In this document: piece after piece, positions 10,669 to 18,584 of the stretch
Position numbering within the stretch: the stretch's first letter is position 1
Layout of the letters: each line of letters starts with the position of its first letter
Assembly: GCF_900475275.1 (NCBI RefSeq)
Contig: NZ_LS483364.1
Span: forward strand, 1,798,001 to 1,862,000
Length of the DNA stretch: 64,000 nucleotides
Origin: Streptococcus sanguinis
GTDB taxonomy: Bacteria; Bacillota; Bacilli; Lactobacillales; Streptococcaceae
Direction: 5' to 3'
Position numbers and translations under genes: made by a program
The notes under the pieces: generated by a model
What the model saw: only the letters and a program-made list of their open reading frames with translations
Told to the model about the DNA's origin: nothing
Databases searched by the model: none

Positions 10669-10689
10669 ACCGTTTCCTCCCTCTCACTC

Positions 10690-11394
10690 TTAAATGTAAG
10701 ATGGCTGTGAGTTGGTTGGCTCGTCACCCATACTGCCTAAAAGTGCCAGTCCAACTTCACGCGCTGAGATAACTGATTGTCTAACTGCTCCAGAATCCCC
10801 ACTGATAAAGAGGATGGCTTCGTTTGAGTGGCTGGTACCACCATTTCCTGGAGAAGCATAGCCGACAACAGTAACGTTGGCAGCCTTAACAGCTGTATCC
10901 GCCATAACAACACCAATGGCTGCAGGTGCTCCGACAATCAATCCAAAAGCACGGCCATATTCAGCACCAAAGGCAGTCTGACAAGCATAGCTAGCACGCG
11001 CAGTATATTGGAGTTCAATGTGCCCTGCATCATTAGCATAAACATCGCCAAAGGTTCGATCCACTTCCTTCAAGGTTACTTCCACAGCTCGTCTGACATC
11101 TGATACATCTTCACCACCGAAGATAATCAAGCTTCCATGTCCAGCACCGCCCTTAGTATCACGAGGCAGTTCGATTTTAACAATTTCTGTATTGGTTGCT
11201 TTGACTGCTTCATCTGCGGCCATGATATGAGGACCTGCACCAGTACGAGCACCGACTACACCAATTGAGCGATAGCTCTTTTCTAGCTTCATAGCATCCA
11301 GCACCTGCTGGTCCACATTGGCAATGACAAGTCCAATTGTATCGCCTATCGGATTAACACCGACAAATTCTGTAATATTGCATTTGTTTTCCAT
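10690..11394 (-). CDS. pduB: Tandem-domain microcompartment shell protein PduB
   Basis: Trimer-forming shell protein with two BMC domains (roughly residues 45-120 and 145-220). Typical segments are SIGVVGARTGAGPHIMAADEA and, in the second domain, FGLIVGAPAAIGVVMADTAVK and GYASPGNGGTSHSNEA. The 234 residues are shorter than the enterobacterial protein, which has a longer N-terminal extension that in other species tethers cargo. It is the only Pdu-type shell protein in the window; pduA, J, K, N, T and U are absent, so the shell must be shared with the Eut proteins. It leads the pdu operon after a 438-base leader. Confidence 0.93.
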   Translation of the reverse strand: MENKCNITEFVGVNPIGDTIGLVIANVDQQVLDAMKLEKSYRSIGVVGARTGAGPHIMAADEAVKATNTEIVKIELPRDTKGGAGHGSLIIFGGEDVSDVRRAVEVTLKEVDRTFGDVYANDAGHIELQYTARASYACQTAFGAEYGRAFGLIVGAPAAIGVVMADTAVKAANVTVVGYASPGNGGTSHSNEAILFISGDSGAVRQSVISAREVGLALLGSMGDEPTNSQPSYI

Positions 11395-11422
11395 AAGACA
11401 GCTCCTTTCGCTGACATATATT

Positions 11423-11437
11423 TTGAAGCGCTTACAA
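11423..11437 (-). promoter_or_regulatory. CcpA cre-like site in the pduB leader
   Basis: The minus strand reads TTGTAAGCGCTTCAA, near the cre consensus WTGNAANCGNWNNCW with a mismatch at position 14. It lies downstream of the likely promoter and about 30 bases before the pduB start, a position where CcpA acts as a roadblock. Confidence 0.6.
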
Positions 11438-11450
11438 TTTTAGGGGGTAA

Positions 11451-11499
11451 GGAAATCAGATAAGAGGAGCACCATAACTATACGCCTCTTTCTGATTCC
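11451..11499. other. Large hairpin in the pduB leader
   Basis: The arms 11451-11467 and 11485-11499 pair over about 15 bases with two bulges. On the plus strand it is followed by a long U-rich run (11501-11516), so it reads as a plus-strand intrinsic terminator. On the minus strand it forms a hairpin in the pduB leader without a U-run. Confidence 0.6.
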
Positions 11500-11524
11500 A
11501 TTTTTTTACTTTTTTGGGGTCAAA

Positions 11525-11557
11525 AGAATAGATTATTCTAAGGTTTTCTGTTAGAAT
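11525..11557. repeat. Two overlapping inverted repeats in the pduB leader
   Basis: AGAATA/TATTCT (11525-11539, loop 3) and ATTCTAA/TTAGAAT (11535-11557, loop 9) share bases, so only one can form at a time. They could be an RNA switch or an operator for a DNA-binding regulator just downstream of the probable promoter. Confidence 0.45.
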
Positions 11558-11571
11558 GAATATGGTTGTTT

Positions 11572-11601
11572 TTTATAAAGGAAAAAATTCTGCATTCTCA
11601 A
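11572..11601 (-). promoter_or_regulatory. Probable pdu operon promoter
   Basis: On the minus strand TTGAGA (11601-11596) and TATAAA (11577-11572) are 18 bases apart. The predicted start is near 11565, giving a leader of about 170 bases before pduB. Confidence 0.55.
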
Positions 11602-11655
11602 AAAGAGCCTAACCAACTTTTTAGGAATGCCAAGCTAAGCCTACAAGAAATATAC

Positions 11656-11757
11656 TTGACAGGCCTTTCCCTTCAGAAATAACAATCGCAGAGACAGATA
11701 ACAGATGATAAACTTTTCGCAGGGTTGCTCATCTTCTATCTGTTTTTTTATTTTCCA
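11656..11757 (+). ncRNA. Possible very short plus-strand transcript
   Basis: TTGACA (11656-11661) and TAACAA (11680-11685) are 18 bases apart. The predicted start near 11692 is followed at once by an imperfect hairpin (arms 11694-11708 and 11731-11745) and seven U (11745-11751). The product would be only about 60 bases. It may be a real small RNA or a chance promoter next to a terminator. Confidence 0.3.
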
Positions 11758-11764
11758 TCATTAC

Positions 11765-11801
11765 AGAATGGCAGGACAGCAGGCCGCTGTCCTGCCATTC
11801 T
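11765..11801 (-). terminator. Perfect 15-base-pair hairpin after eutQ
   Basis: The arms 11765-11779 and 11787-11801 pair without mismatch around a 7-base loop, 32 bases beyond the eutQ stop. The U-tract is poor on both strands, but the stem is very strong. It probably ends or protects the 3' end of the long eut message. Confidence 0.6.
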
Positions 11802-11832
11802 AGTAAATCTGATAGTTCAATCTTCCAACAAA

Positions 11833-12282
11833 CTAGCCTTGCCAGTCAGCCGGATAGGTCACATAGATAAAGCGGGCCTTATCTCTAACAGAGAATTGAA
11901 TGTCGCTGCCTTTAGGGATAAAGAGTACTTCGCCAGGACCAGCTGTCATGACTTCGTCACCAACGATAATATCAAGACGCCCTTCAATGACATAATCCAC
12001 TTCATCATAGTCCAGATGCCAAGGGAAAGTTGTCTTTTCCATGGTCATCAGACCCAAGCCCAATCGTGGGCTTTCGTCTAAAGTCAGCAAGTCTCGTGTA
12101 TAAACTTGATGACTCGCATCACCTGTATCCAAGCGATCTTCTGGACGAACATCTAGACCTGGCAGGGCGATAGAAGCCACTCCTGCCTTACTGACTTTCT
12201 TCCCGCCATCTTTAGTGGCTAATTCTTCCAATAAAATCTTACGAACCAATGTTTCTAGGTCAGAACGATTAATATCTGCCAT
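11833..12282 (-). CDS. eutQ: Ethanolamine utilization protein EutQ (cupin)
   Basis: This 149-residue EutQ has a C-terminal cupin barrel (WHLDYDEVDYVIEGRLDIIVG, then GPGEVLFIPKGSDIQFS). The Salmonella EutQ has been reported to have acetate kinase activity; whether this one does is inference. The N-terminus MADINRSDLETLVRKILLEE is an amphipathic helix followed by a charged linker, consistent with delivery into the compartment. It is the last gene of the eut run, 17 bases after eutH. Confidence 0.9.
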   Translation of the reverse strand: MADINRSDLETLVRKILLEELATKDGGKKVSKAGVASIALPGLDVRPEDRLDTGDASHQVYTRDLLTLDESPRLGLGLMTMEKTTFPWHLDYDEVDYVIEGRLDIIVGDEVMTAGPGEVLFIPKGSDIQFSVRDKARFIYVTYPADWQG

Positions 12283-12299
12283 ACTTCATACCTCCAAGT

Positions 12300-13394
12300 C
12301 TAAGCTTCCTTTTTCGTTAAGAAGAAAGCCAGTAATACCGCTGTGATACCGCCGACAAATTTACCAATCATCATCGGCACAATCATTTCCGGTTTTTGAC
12401 CGGCTGTGAAGCCTAGGTGATCTCCGATAACAAAGGAAGCAGATACAGCAAAGGCTACGTTGATAATCTTACCGCGTTTGTCCATATCCTTCATCATCTG
12501 GAACATGGCAATGTTATTAGCCAGAGAAGCTACCAAACCAGCTGCACCAACTTCGTTCATCCCTAGGGATTTTCCGATAGCAGAAAGTGGTTTGTTGGCT
12601 ACCTTGGTAAAGACAGCTACCAGACCAAAGGCTCCAGCCAAGGTTACAGCAATCGTTCCGACAACTTCAAAGGCTTCTTTCAGTGTCTCAGCACCTTTTG
12701 GATAGATGCTAATGAGCCATTCATTTCCAGTCAGAAGCTGCGCTGCACCAAAGGCCAAACCAAGCGTTGCCAAGATAACAATAATCTGACCAAACACTTC
12801 AAAACCTTTAATCATGGCATTAGGTGCCAAAAGCAATCCTATGAAAATCAGAGCAGATACAATGATAATCGGGATAAGATTGACAACCAAGGTTCCAAAA
12901 GGCAGACCTGGCACGAAAATTCCTCCGAGGAGACAGCCAATCGGAACAGTCACCAAACCGTATAGGATTCCACGAGCCAAAAGCGGACGGTCATCTTTTT
13001 CGATAATACCCAAGGCAACTGGAATCGTAAAGACGATGGTTGGCCCCATCATAGAGCCCAGTACAAAGGCAGCAAAATTTCCTACTGCTGGATCCTGAGC
13101 CAGACTGAGAGCCAGAGGAGCTCCTCCCATATCATTGGCAATGAAGGTTGTCGCAAAGATAGACGGGTCAGCGCCCACCAAGCCATACAAAGGCACGACA
13201 ATCGGTTTCAAGACATCCGCCAAGAGGGGAGCGATTACCATAATCCCAGCCATAGACAGAGCCAAAGCTCCCATAGCCATGATACCTTCTTCAAATTTTT
13301 CACTTAGTCCTAGTTTGCCACCGATACATTTATCCACTGCACCGATCAGCATGAATAGAACCATGATATAAATGATAATTTCATTGATACTCAT
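12300..13394 (-). CDS. eutH: Ethanolamine permease EutH
   Basis: Integral membrane protein of 364 residues with roughly ten hydrophobic segments, matching EutH, which moves ethanolamine across the cytoplasmic membrane and matters mainly at low pH or low substrate. Family segments are MSINEIIIYIMVLFMLIGAV at the start, ATTFIANDMGGAPLA, FVLGSMMGPTIVFTIPVALG and FVIGDHLGFTAGQ. It lies 16 bases after eutN in the eut operon. Confidence 0.95.
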   Translation of the reverse strand: MSINEIIIYIMVLFMLIGAVDKCIGGKLGLSEKFEEGIMAMGALALSMAGIMVIAPLLADVLKPIVVPLYGLVGADPSIFATTFIANDMGGAPLALSLAQDPAVGNFAAFVLGSMMGPTIVFTIPVALGIIEKDDRPLLARGILYGLVTVPIGCLLGGIFVPGLPFGTLVVNLIPIIIVSALIFIGLLLAPNAMIKGFEVFGQIIVILATLGLAFGAAQLLTGNEWLISIYPKGAETLKEAFEVVGTIAVTLAGAFGLVAVFTKVANKPLSAIGKSLGMNEVGAAGLVASLANNIAMFQMMKDMDKRGKIINVAFAVSASFVIGDHLGFTAGQKPEMIVPMMIGKFVGGITAVLLAFFLTKKEA

Positions 13395-13410
13395 AACATT
13401 ACCTTAGTTT

Positions 13411-13692
13411 CTAATATTCTTCATCACTGTGATAGTCAACCTTGTCAATGATAGCCACAACGACCATATCCACAGGGATATTCGTCTTATTTAGGCTCAT
13501 ACGGGCAGAACTGCCAGTGGTTACCATTACTTGGTCTCCTTCGCCTGCACCGATGCAGTCGGCCACAATAAGCAGAGCTGGGTCACTTTGATGTTCATTT
13601 AGCTGCCGTTCGACCACTAAAAATTTCAAACCATTTAAATTTTCGTCTTTTCTAGTCGCCCAAAGGCTTCCTTTTACTTTACCAACAAACAT
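13411..13692 (-). CDS. eutN: Microcompartment vertex protein EutN
   Basis: Pentamer-forming shell vertex protein of the EutN/CcmL family, 93 residues, closing the icosahedral corners of the compartment. Segments MFVGKVKGSLWATRKDENL, DCIGAGEGDQVMVTTGSSAR and VAIIDKVD are diagnostic. It is the only vertex protein in the window, so it must serve both the ethanolamine and propanediol functions. Confidence 0.95.
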   Translation of the reverse strand: MFVGKVKGSLWATRKDENLNGLKFLVVERQLNEHQSDPALLIVADCIGAGEGDQVMVTTGSSARMSLNKTNIPVDMVVVAIIDKVDYHSDEEY

Positions 13693-13706
13693 CTCTACCC
13701 ACTCCT

Positions 13707-14354
13707 TTATTCTATGATTTCTATTTTTTGACGTTTTAGATAATCTCTCGCCAAGGCTGTCACAATCATTCCTTTTTCTATCTTAAAGCTTCCATTTTCA
13801 GGTAAGCCCATTTCTCTCAGCCTCTTCTCTGTAAGCAAAACCGGCTTGCTCGGAGCCTTAGTCTTCTGGCTGACTTCTTCTGCCACCGCCCGTTTTACTT
13901 CCGGGCGAGGCTCTTCAGCCTGATCGCTTTCTAGGAGTGCTAAGAGTTGGCCTTCTTTATAAAATTGCAGACCGTAGCGAATCAGCTTTTCTCGCTGTCC
14001 CTGCAGTTCCTGATACAAGTACACTTTAGAAGATTGCTTGTACTGCTGAATAGCAAAGACGCTGTCTGATACGAGGACTTTTTTGCCTTTCAAAAGACTC
14101 TTTAAAATGACTGCTTCCTCTACCGCTAAAGGGCAAAGGGATGAGAGTCTCAGAAAAGCATCAAAGCCAAGTGTCTCGACAACAACAATCTCTGCTGTGC
14201 AAGAATCTTTTACAATTTGAAAGCCTTCCCCTTCTAATAAGTCAGGAATCTTATCGCCTCCAATGACGTATACTGAGGGTTTCTGAGGCTTTTTCTTCAA
14301 CTTTTCCATCAGGCGGTCTGTAATCAAATCTACTAAATGATCTAGATTTTCCAT
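13707..14354 (-). CDS. Microcompartment-associated protein of unknown function
   Basis: I do not recognise a biochemical activity in this 215-residue protein. It resembles conserved hypothetical proteins of Gram-positive eut loci. The N-terminus MENLDHLVDLITDRLMEKLK is a textbook amphipathic targeting helix followed by a Lys/Pro linker. The middle has alternating hydrophobic strands (SVYVIGGDKIPDL, EIVVVETLGF, GKKVLVSDSVF) suggesting a small Rossmann-like fold. A charged linker near residues 140-170 leads to a C-terminal segment (LLTEKRLREMG, ALARDYLKRQKIEII) that resembles the N-terminal region of EutT/PduM-type proteins. It sits between pduL and eutN. Confidence 0.7.
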   Translation of the reverse strand: MENLDHLVDLITDRLMEKLKKKPQKPSVYVIGGDKIPDLLEGEGFQIVKDSCTAEIVVVETLGFDAFLRLSSLCPLAVEEAVILKSLLKGKKVLVSDSVFAIQQYKQSSKVYLYQELQGQREKLIRYGLQFYKEGQLLALLESDQAEEPRPEVKRAVAEEVSQKTKAPSKPVLLTEKRLREMGLPENGSFKIEKGMIVTALARDYLKRQKIEIIE

Positions 14355-14385
14355 TCTTTACCTACCTTTTATTTGCTCATAGGAC

Positions 14386-15012
14386 TTATTTTTTAATAAT
14401 CCGTCCGCGTGTTCCTTTTTTGAAACCACAAGCATTGGCTTCATCGTAGTCAATATGCATATAGGTCGCAAATTTAGGACTAACACGGATGACCACATCA
14501 TCAAATATCAGCGGACGAGCTCCTTCTACTCTGACTTGTACAATCTCGTGATTTTTTACATTCAGACGTTCGGCATCTTCCGGTGTCATATGAACATGAC
14601 GCTTAGCTACAATCAGGCCCTTATCCAGACAAACTGCCTTGTCCCCATGAGCCAAGATGACACCCGGTGTTCCTTCGATATCGCCGCTTTCGCGAATGGG
14701 AGCCTTGGTGCCCAGCTGCAAACAATCGGTCAGGGAAACTTCTACCTGAGAATGTTTGCGAACAGGTCCCAGAATAACCACATTGTGAAAAGCGCCTTTT
14801 GGACCGACAACTGTCAGTCTTTCTTGACTAGCGAACTGGCCTGGCTGTGATAGGTCTTTTGCTTTTGTTAATTGATAGTTGGGACCAAACAAGGCTTCCA
14901 AATCTTCCTGACTCAAATGGACATGACGTCCGCTCGCTTCTACCTCAAATGACCCCTGCAATTCTTCCTGAACTTTATCAATTACTTTATTTACCAAATT
15001 TTCTAAAGTCAT
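14386..15012 (-). CDS. pduL: Phosphotransacylase PduL
   Basis: This enzyme converts acetyl- or propionyl-CoA plus phosphate to the acyl-phosphate, recycling CoA inside the compartment. The 208 residues contain two PduL beta-barrel signatures: EASGRHVHLSQEDLEALFG with RHVH near residue 30, and VAKRHVHMTPEDAERL near residue 138; the histidines bind the metal ions. The N-terminus MTLENLVNKVIDKVQEEL is an encapsulation peptide. This locus has pduL and no eutD-type phosphotransacetylase, so one enzyme probably serves both aldehyde pathways. Confidence 0.95.
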   Translation of the reverse strand: MTLENLVNKVIDKVQEELQGSFEVEASGRHVHLSQEDLEALFGPNYQLTKAKDLSQPGQFASQERLTVVGPKGAFHNVVILGPVRKHSQVEVSLTDCLQLGTKAPIRESGDIEGTPGVILAHGDKAVCLDKGLIVAKRHVHMTPEDAERLNVKNHEIVQVRVEGARPLIFDDVVIRVSPKFATYMHIDYDEANACGFKKGTRGRIIKK

Positions 15013-15035
15013 TGCTGTTCTTCTTTCTCTTGTTA

Positions 15036-15677
15036 TTAGCTTGCTATCAACCAGAGCAAGACTTCAATTGATTTTAATAATTGAGAAACCTTACAAGCAA
15101 ATTGATCTCTGTCACCATCAGCAGCCTGCTCCAATTCTTTGCGCAGGAGGGTCGTTTCGATATATGTTTCATAGCAATTCAACTGCCAAGTCGGTTCTTG
15201 GTAACTCATCATAACCGTCTCTTGATCGAGCTGTCGACTGACCCGAATGGCCTGCAATTCTGCATTGCTAGGCAGGTCTGTCTGGTAATCAGAAATATCA
15301 TCCAGAATATGCTGGCCAACGATTTGTTCTACTATGTTCAATAGTTGGCCAACTTGCTCACACTTTTCATACTGAAATGCCTGATGCAGTTCTCTCTGGT
15401 TCTTCAAAAAGCAAGTATAAAGTTTAGTCAGTCTAAATAGTCGTGGATACACAGCAGAGTCCTCAAGGTTTGTAATCGGCACCCTGATAGCATCAGCAGC
15501 TGAAGCTGTTTTCCCTTTGGTCTGACCTGAACAGATAATTCGAATATGGTGATCATTGAGAAAACCTCTGGCTGCTGGCGTCAGTTTTTCATCTTTGTTT
15601 AATTCAAAGACACCGTTATCAGCGAGAACGGATTCTCTATAAAGCTTTCTAATCTTAGCTTCTGTAAAAACTGACAT
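15036..15677 (-). CDS. eutT: Cobalamin adenosyltransferase EutT
   Basis: EutT-type ATP:co(I)rrinoid adenosyltransferase, 213 residues, making AdoCbl for ethanolamine ammonia-lyase. The N-terminal part (MSVFTEAKIRKLYRES, LTPAARGFLNDHHIRI) matches EutT, followed by a helical domain with YPRLFRLTKLYTCFL. A Cys-rich metal motif of enterobacterial EutT is not obvious; I see only scattered cysteines. Two further PduO-type adenosyltransferases occur in this window, so EutT is probably specialised for the compartment. Confidence 0.87.
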   Translation of the reverse strand: MSVFTEAKIRKLYRESVLADNGVFELNKDEKLTPAARGFLNDHHIRIICSGQTKGKTASAADAIRVPITNLEDSAVYPRLFRLTKLYTCFLKNQRELHQAFQYEKCEQVGQLLNIVEQIVGQHILDDISDYQTDLPSNAELQAIRVSRQLDQETVMMSYQEPTWQLNCYETYIETTLLRKELEQAADGDRDQFACKVSQLLKSIEVLLWLIAS

Positions 15678-15700
15678 GTATTCACATCCTTCTACTCCGT

Positions 15701-15797
15701 TGATACTCTGTGAAAATCAATCTGATACTCTCCGAAAATCAACATTTCTGTCTAGTATCGAGCTGCTGCTCATAAGCTTCATTTTCACTGAGTATTC
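15701..15797. repeat. Streptococcal-type intergenic repeat remnant
   Basis: Two direct copies of TGATACTCTNNGAAAATCAA (15701-15720, 15723-15742) face an inverted partial copy (ATTTTCACTGAGTATTC, 15781-15797). The motif resembles TACTC..GAAAATC ends of small interspersed repeats of streptococci. It lies in the 196-base gap between eutM and eutT. Confidence 0.45.
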
Positions 15798-15810
15798 TAT
15801 TTGCATCAGA

Positions 15811-15845
15811 GGCCTGTATCAAGCCTGAACACTACAATACAGGCC
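15811..15845 (-). other. Hairpin downstream of the tandem eutM genes
   Basis: A perfect 9-base-pair stem (15811-15819 with 15837-15845) lies 29 bases beyond the second eutM stop. It lacks a U-run on the minus strand. It may stabilise the 3' end of the abundant shell-protein message or reduce read-through to eutT. Confidence 0.45.
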
Positions 15846-15873
15846 CTTTCAGCAAATATTTATCTGTCCCAGA

Positions 15874-16149
15874 TTATTTGGGCAGAATGACTTCCACTTC
15901 AGCATGTGGACGTGGAATTACGTGAACTGAAATCAATTCACCAACATTTTCAGCTGCAGCTGCTCCAGCATCTGTCGCTGCTTTGACTGCGCCGACATCA
16001 CCACGAACTAAAACTGTTACCAATCCAGCGCCGACTTGTTCTTTACCAATCAAAGTTACGTTAGCGGCTTTGACCATTGCATCAGCTGCTTCAATTGCGC
16101 CGACGAGTCCTTTTGTTTCTACCATTCCTAATGCATTTGCGTTTGCCAT
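15874..16149 (-). CDS. eutM: Hexameric shell protein EutM, copy 2
   Basis: Major BMC-domain hexamer of the shell facet, 91 residues, starting [20 protein letters not shown] with [16 protein letters not shown] and the pore-region [10 protein letters not shown] motif. ATG at 16149 follows GGAGG. The protein differs from the neighbouring copy at only residues 13 and 34 and at the C-terminal tail (K instead of HQE). The DNA is also nearly identical, which points to recent duplication or gene conversion. It would serve as the EutM/PduA function for both pathways. Confidence 0.96.
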   Translation of the reverse strand: MANANALGMVETKGLVGAIEAADAMVKAANVTLIGKEQVGAGLVTVLVRGDVGAVKAATDAGAAAAENVGELISVHVIPRPHAEVEVILPK

Positions 16150-16204
16150 GTTTATTTCCTCCAATTATTTTCTTATTTTTAAATTTATACAAAAGTCTGT
16201 AATC

Positions 16205-16486
16205 TTATTCTTGATGAGGCAAGATTACTTCTACTTCAGCATGTGGACGTGGGATTACGTGAACTGAAATCAATTCACCAACGTTTTCAGCTGCAGCTGC
16301 TCCAGCATCTGTCGCTGCTTTTACTGCGCCGACATCACCACGAACCAAGACTGTTACCAATCCAGCGCCGACTTGTTCTTTACCAACTAAAGTTACGTTA
16401 GCGGCTTTGACCATTGCATCAGCTGCTTCAATTGCGCCGACAAGTCCTCTTGTTTCTACCATTCCTAATGCATTTGCGTTTGCCAT
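16205..16486 (-). CDS. eutM: Hexameric shell protein EutM, copy 1
   Basis: First of two tandem EutM/PduA-type shell hexamer genes, 93 residues, [20 protein letters not shown] at the start and [17 protein letters not shown] at the end. The start ATG 16486 has GGAGG about 8 bases upstream. With the downstream copy it forms a direct repeat with a period of about 335 bases. Doubling the gene is a simple way to raise the dose of the most abundant shell subunit; the two conservative substitutions and different tails might also allow mixed hexamers. Confidence 0.96.
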   Translation of the reverse strand: MANANALGMVETRGLVGAIEAADAMVKAANVTLVGKEQVGAGLVTVLVRGDVGAVKAATDAGAAAAENVGELISVHVIPRPHAEVEVILPHQE

Positions 16487-16520
16487 GATTGTATCCTCCA
16501 ATTATAATGTTTAATATTGA

Positions 16521-17999
16521 CTATTTTAGTTTTTCCAATACGCGTTGAACCAACAAGGTTACCAGTTCTTCTTCGTTTGATCCGTCAACTGCTACTGATT
16601 TTGGTTCTTCCACTGCCATATTTTCTGCTTGTCGCAGGTCTGACAGTTCTGATGTACCGTAAGCTACACGACGGATATTGAAGAGATTGAGCGGGCTGAC
16701 ATTATCAGATGTCGCGCTGCCACCCACTGCTCCACAACCCAAAGTAAAGGCTGGGAAGAGACCAGTCGTTGCACCGACACCACCCAGAGCTGCTGGCGTA
16801 TTGATCAGCAGACGAGATACTGGTTTTTTCAGTGCAAATTCACGAATAATTTCTTCGTTTTGACTGTGGATAGCAAGAGTGTGGCCTGCACCTTCATGAT
16901 GCAAGATCTTAATACTCAGCTCACAAGCTTCCAACCAGTCCTTGACAGTGTAGAAGCCTAAGACTGGAGCCAGTTTTTCCATAGAATATGGATACTGCTT
17001 GCCGACGCCTGTTTCTTCTGCAATCAAAACCCGAGCATCAGCTGGAACTGAAATACCAGCTAACTCAGCAATCACTTGCGGTGTTTTACCAACCATCTTC
17101 GGATTCATCGCACCACTCGGTTGGATAATGAAGGCACCCAGTTTCTTAGCATCTTCTGCTGGAACAAAGTAAGCACCTTGTTTCTTGAACTCTGCTACAA
17201 CCTTTTCCTTCATATCTTCTTCGACGATGATAGACTGCTCAGATGCACAAATCACACCATTGTCAAAAGTCTTAGAATCCAAAATCTGACGAACTGCTTT
17301 TGGCACATCTGCTGTTCTTTCGATGAAGGCTGGACCATTACCAGGACCTACACCGATTGCTGGTGTACCAGATGAGTATGCTGCTTTGACCATGGCATTT
17401 CCGCCAGTCGCTAAAATCAGATTTGTATCCTTGTGTCGCATCAACTCATTTGTAGCAGCGATGGATACCCGATGAATCGCACTGATGGCTCCATCCGGAC
17501 ATCCAGCTGATTTAGCAGCTTTCTTGATGATTTCCACTGTTTCCTCAATACTCTTAAGAGCATTTGGGTGAGGAGAGAAGACGATACTGTTTCCTGCCTT
17601 CAAAGCGATCAAAGCCTTATACATAACTGTTGATGTCGGGTTGGTTGATGGAATCAAGCCAGCGATGACGCCGACTGGAACTCCAACTTCCAAGACTTTC
17701 TTTTCCTTGTCTTCGCGAAGAACCCCGACAGTTTTCATATCCTTGATTTCTTCAAGAATACCTTTGGAAGCAAGAGCATTTTTCAACACCTTGTCTTCCC
17801 AGCGGCCAAAGCCAGTTTCCTGAGCCGCCATTTTAGCTAGGCGTTCACGCTCATCATAACAAGCTTTCGCTACTACTTTTACAATGGTATCAATTTGCTC
17901 TTGGCTCATTTTAGCAAGTTCTGCTTGGGCTTTCTTTGCATCCCGAATCAAATTCCTTACTTCCTGAATCGATACCAAATCTTTATCTTCTAAAAACAT
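16521..17999 (-). CDS. eutE: CoA-acylating aldehyde dehydrogenase EutE
   Basis: This enzyme oxidises acetaldehyde (and probably propionaldehyde, since no pduP is present) to the acyl-CoA with NAD. The 492 residues contain [20 protein letters not shown] and the catalytic cysteine in [12 protein letters not shown]. The last 18 residues, [18 protein letters not shown], form an amphipathic helix after a Val/Glu/Ser linker: an encapsulation peptide at the C-terminus instead of the N-terminal one of Salmonella EutE. ATG 17999 is chosen because AGGAG lies 9 bases upstream; an in-frame TTG at 18005 is too close to it. Confidence 0.94.
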   Translation of the reverse strand: MFLEDKDLVSIQEVRNLIRDAKKAQAELAKMSQEQIDTIVKVVAKACYDERERLAKMAAQETGFGRWEDKVLKNALASKGILEEIKDMKTVGVLREDKEKKVLEVGVPVGVIAGLIPSTNPTSTVMYKALIALKAGNSIVFSPHPNALKSIEETVEIIKKAAKSAGCPDGAISAIHRVSIAATNELMRHKDTNLILATGGNAMVKAAYSSGTPAIGVGPGNGPAFIERTADVPKAVRQILDSKTFDNGVICASEQSIIVEEDMKEKVVAEFKKQGAYFVPAEDAKKLGAFIIQPSGAMNPKMVGKTPQVIAELAGISVPADARVLIAEETGVGKQYPYSMEKLAPVLGFYTVKDWLEACELSIKILHHEGAGHTLAIHSQNEEIIREFALKKPVSRLLINTPAALGGVGATTGLFPAFTLGCGAVGGSATSDNVSPLNLFNIRRVAYGTSELSDLRQAENMAVEEPKSVAVDGSNEEELVTLLVQRVLEKLK

Positions 18000-18005
18000 C
18001 CGCAA

Positions 18006-18569
18006 TTACTCCTCTCCTATTGTTTCCATCAAAGTCTCAACTAGAAGTTTCTTGTTGGCAAATTTGATTTCTTTCTTGCTGAGACGGATACCTTCTTGAT
18101 GATAGGCAAGGCTGCGTAGTTCGACGACTTTTAGTTTTTCCAGTTCTTCTCTGGTGTAGGTCCTTGTCTCTCCTTCAAGCTTCTCTGCTGGTTTAGCCTT
18201 AGTTTCCTTTACAGGCTGAGGCTTTTCTTCGATTTTTTCTGAAGGGATTGTTTCCGCCGTAGAAGCAATCTCTTTTTTAGCTGTTTTGCTGTTTCTCTTT
18301 GGTACAAAGAGAAGGTCTGTCTGGTTATCCAACCTAGAAATTACATGGCTGGCCAGATAGTAAGGTTTATCCTGTACCAACTCAACTGCCGCATCAACCG
18401 CTGAGCGGACTGCACTGACATCGCCTATCAATTGAACCGTGTTCAAACCAGCTTTGACCGTTTCAATATTAAGCAATGATACATTGGCAGCCTTCAAAGC
18501 CGCATCTGCCGCAACTACAGCACCTAGATAACCTTTTACTTCAATTAAACCTAGTGCTCTATCTGCCAT
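18006..18569 (-). CDS. eutK: EutK-like shell protein with C-terminal helical domain
   Basis: A BMC domain (about residues 1-92: MADRALGLIEVKGYLGAVVA, SLLNIETVKAGLNTVQLIGD) is fused to a 50-residue Lys/Glu/Pro linker and a terminal domain of about 45 residues (YTREELEKLKVVELRSLAY, then KKEIKFANKKLLVETLM). That tail looks like a SAP/Rho-N-type helix-extended-helix fold, often nucleic-acid binding. Enterobacterial EutK also carries a C-terminal helix-turn-helix-like domain, but of different sequence. The gene lies between eutL and eutE. Its architecture and place support a minor shell subunit that contacts RNA or DNA, or a protein partner; the function is not established. Confidence 0.85.
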   Translation of the reverse strand: MADRALGLIEVKGYLGAVVAADAALKAANVSLLNIETVKAGLNTVQLIGDVSAVRSAVDAAVELVQDKPYYLASHVISRLDNQTDLLFVPKRNSKTAKKEIASTAETIPSEKIEEKPQPVKETKAKPAEKLEGETRTYTREELEKLKVVELRSLAYHQEGIRLSKKEIKFANKKLLVETLMETIGEE

Positions 18570-18584
18570 TTAATCAACTCCTAA

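Larger units (their letters stand above)
15874..16486 (-). repeat. Tandem eutM duplication
   Basis: The two eutM coding sequences, 15874-16149 and 16205-16486, are almost the same at DNA level over about 270 bases, including most third codon positions. They are separated by a 55-base AT-rich spacer that carries its own ribosome site. Confidence 0.9.

Noticed and set aside
11605..11625. CCTAA/TTAGG hairpin with AAAGTT in its loop upstream of pduB
   Set aside because: The natural loop is 8 bases, not a hexaloop, and it lies upstream of the likely transcription start and has no partner.
15701..15797. CRISPR-like direct repeats
   Set aside because: Only two copies, 22 bases apart, with no spacer pattern; they resemble streptococcal intergenic repeats.
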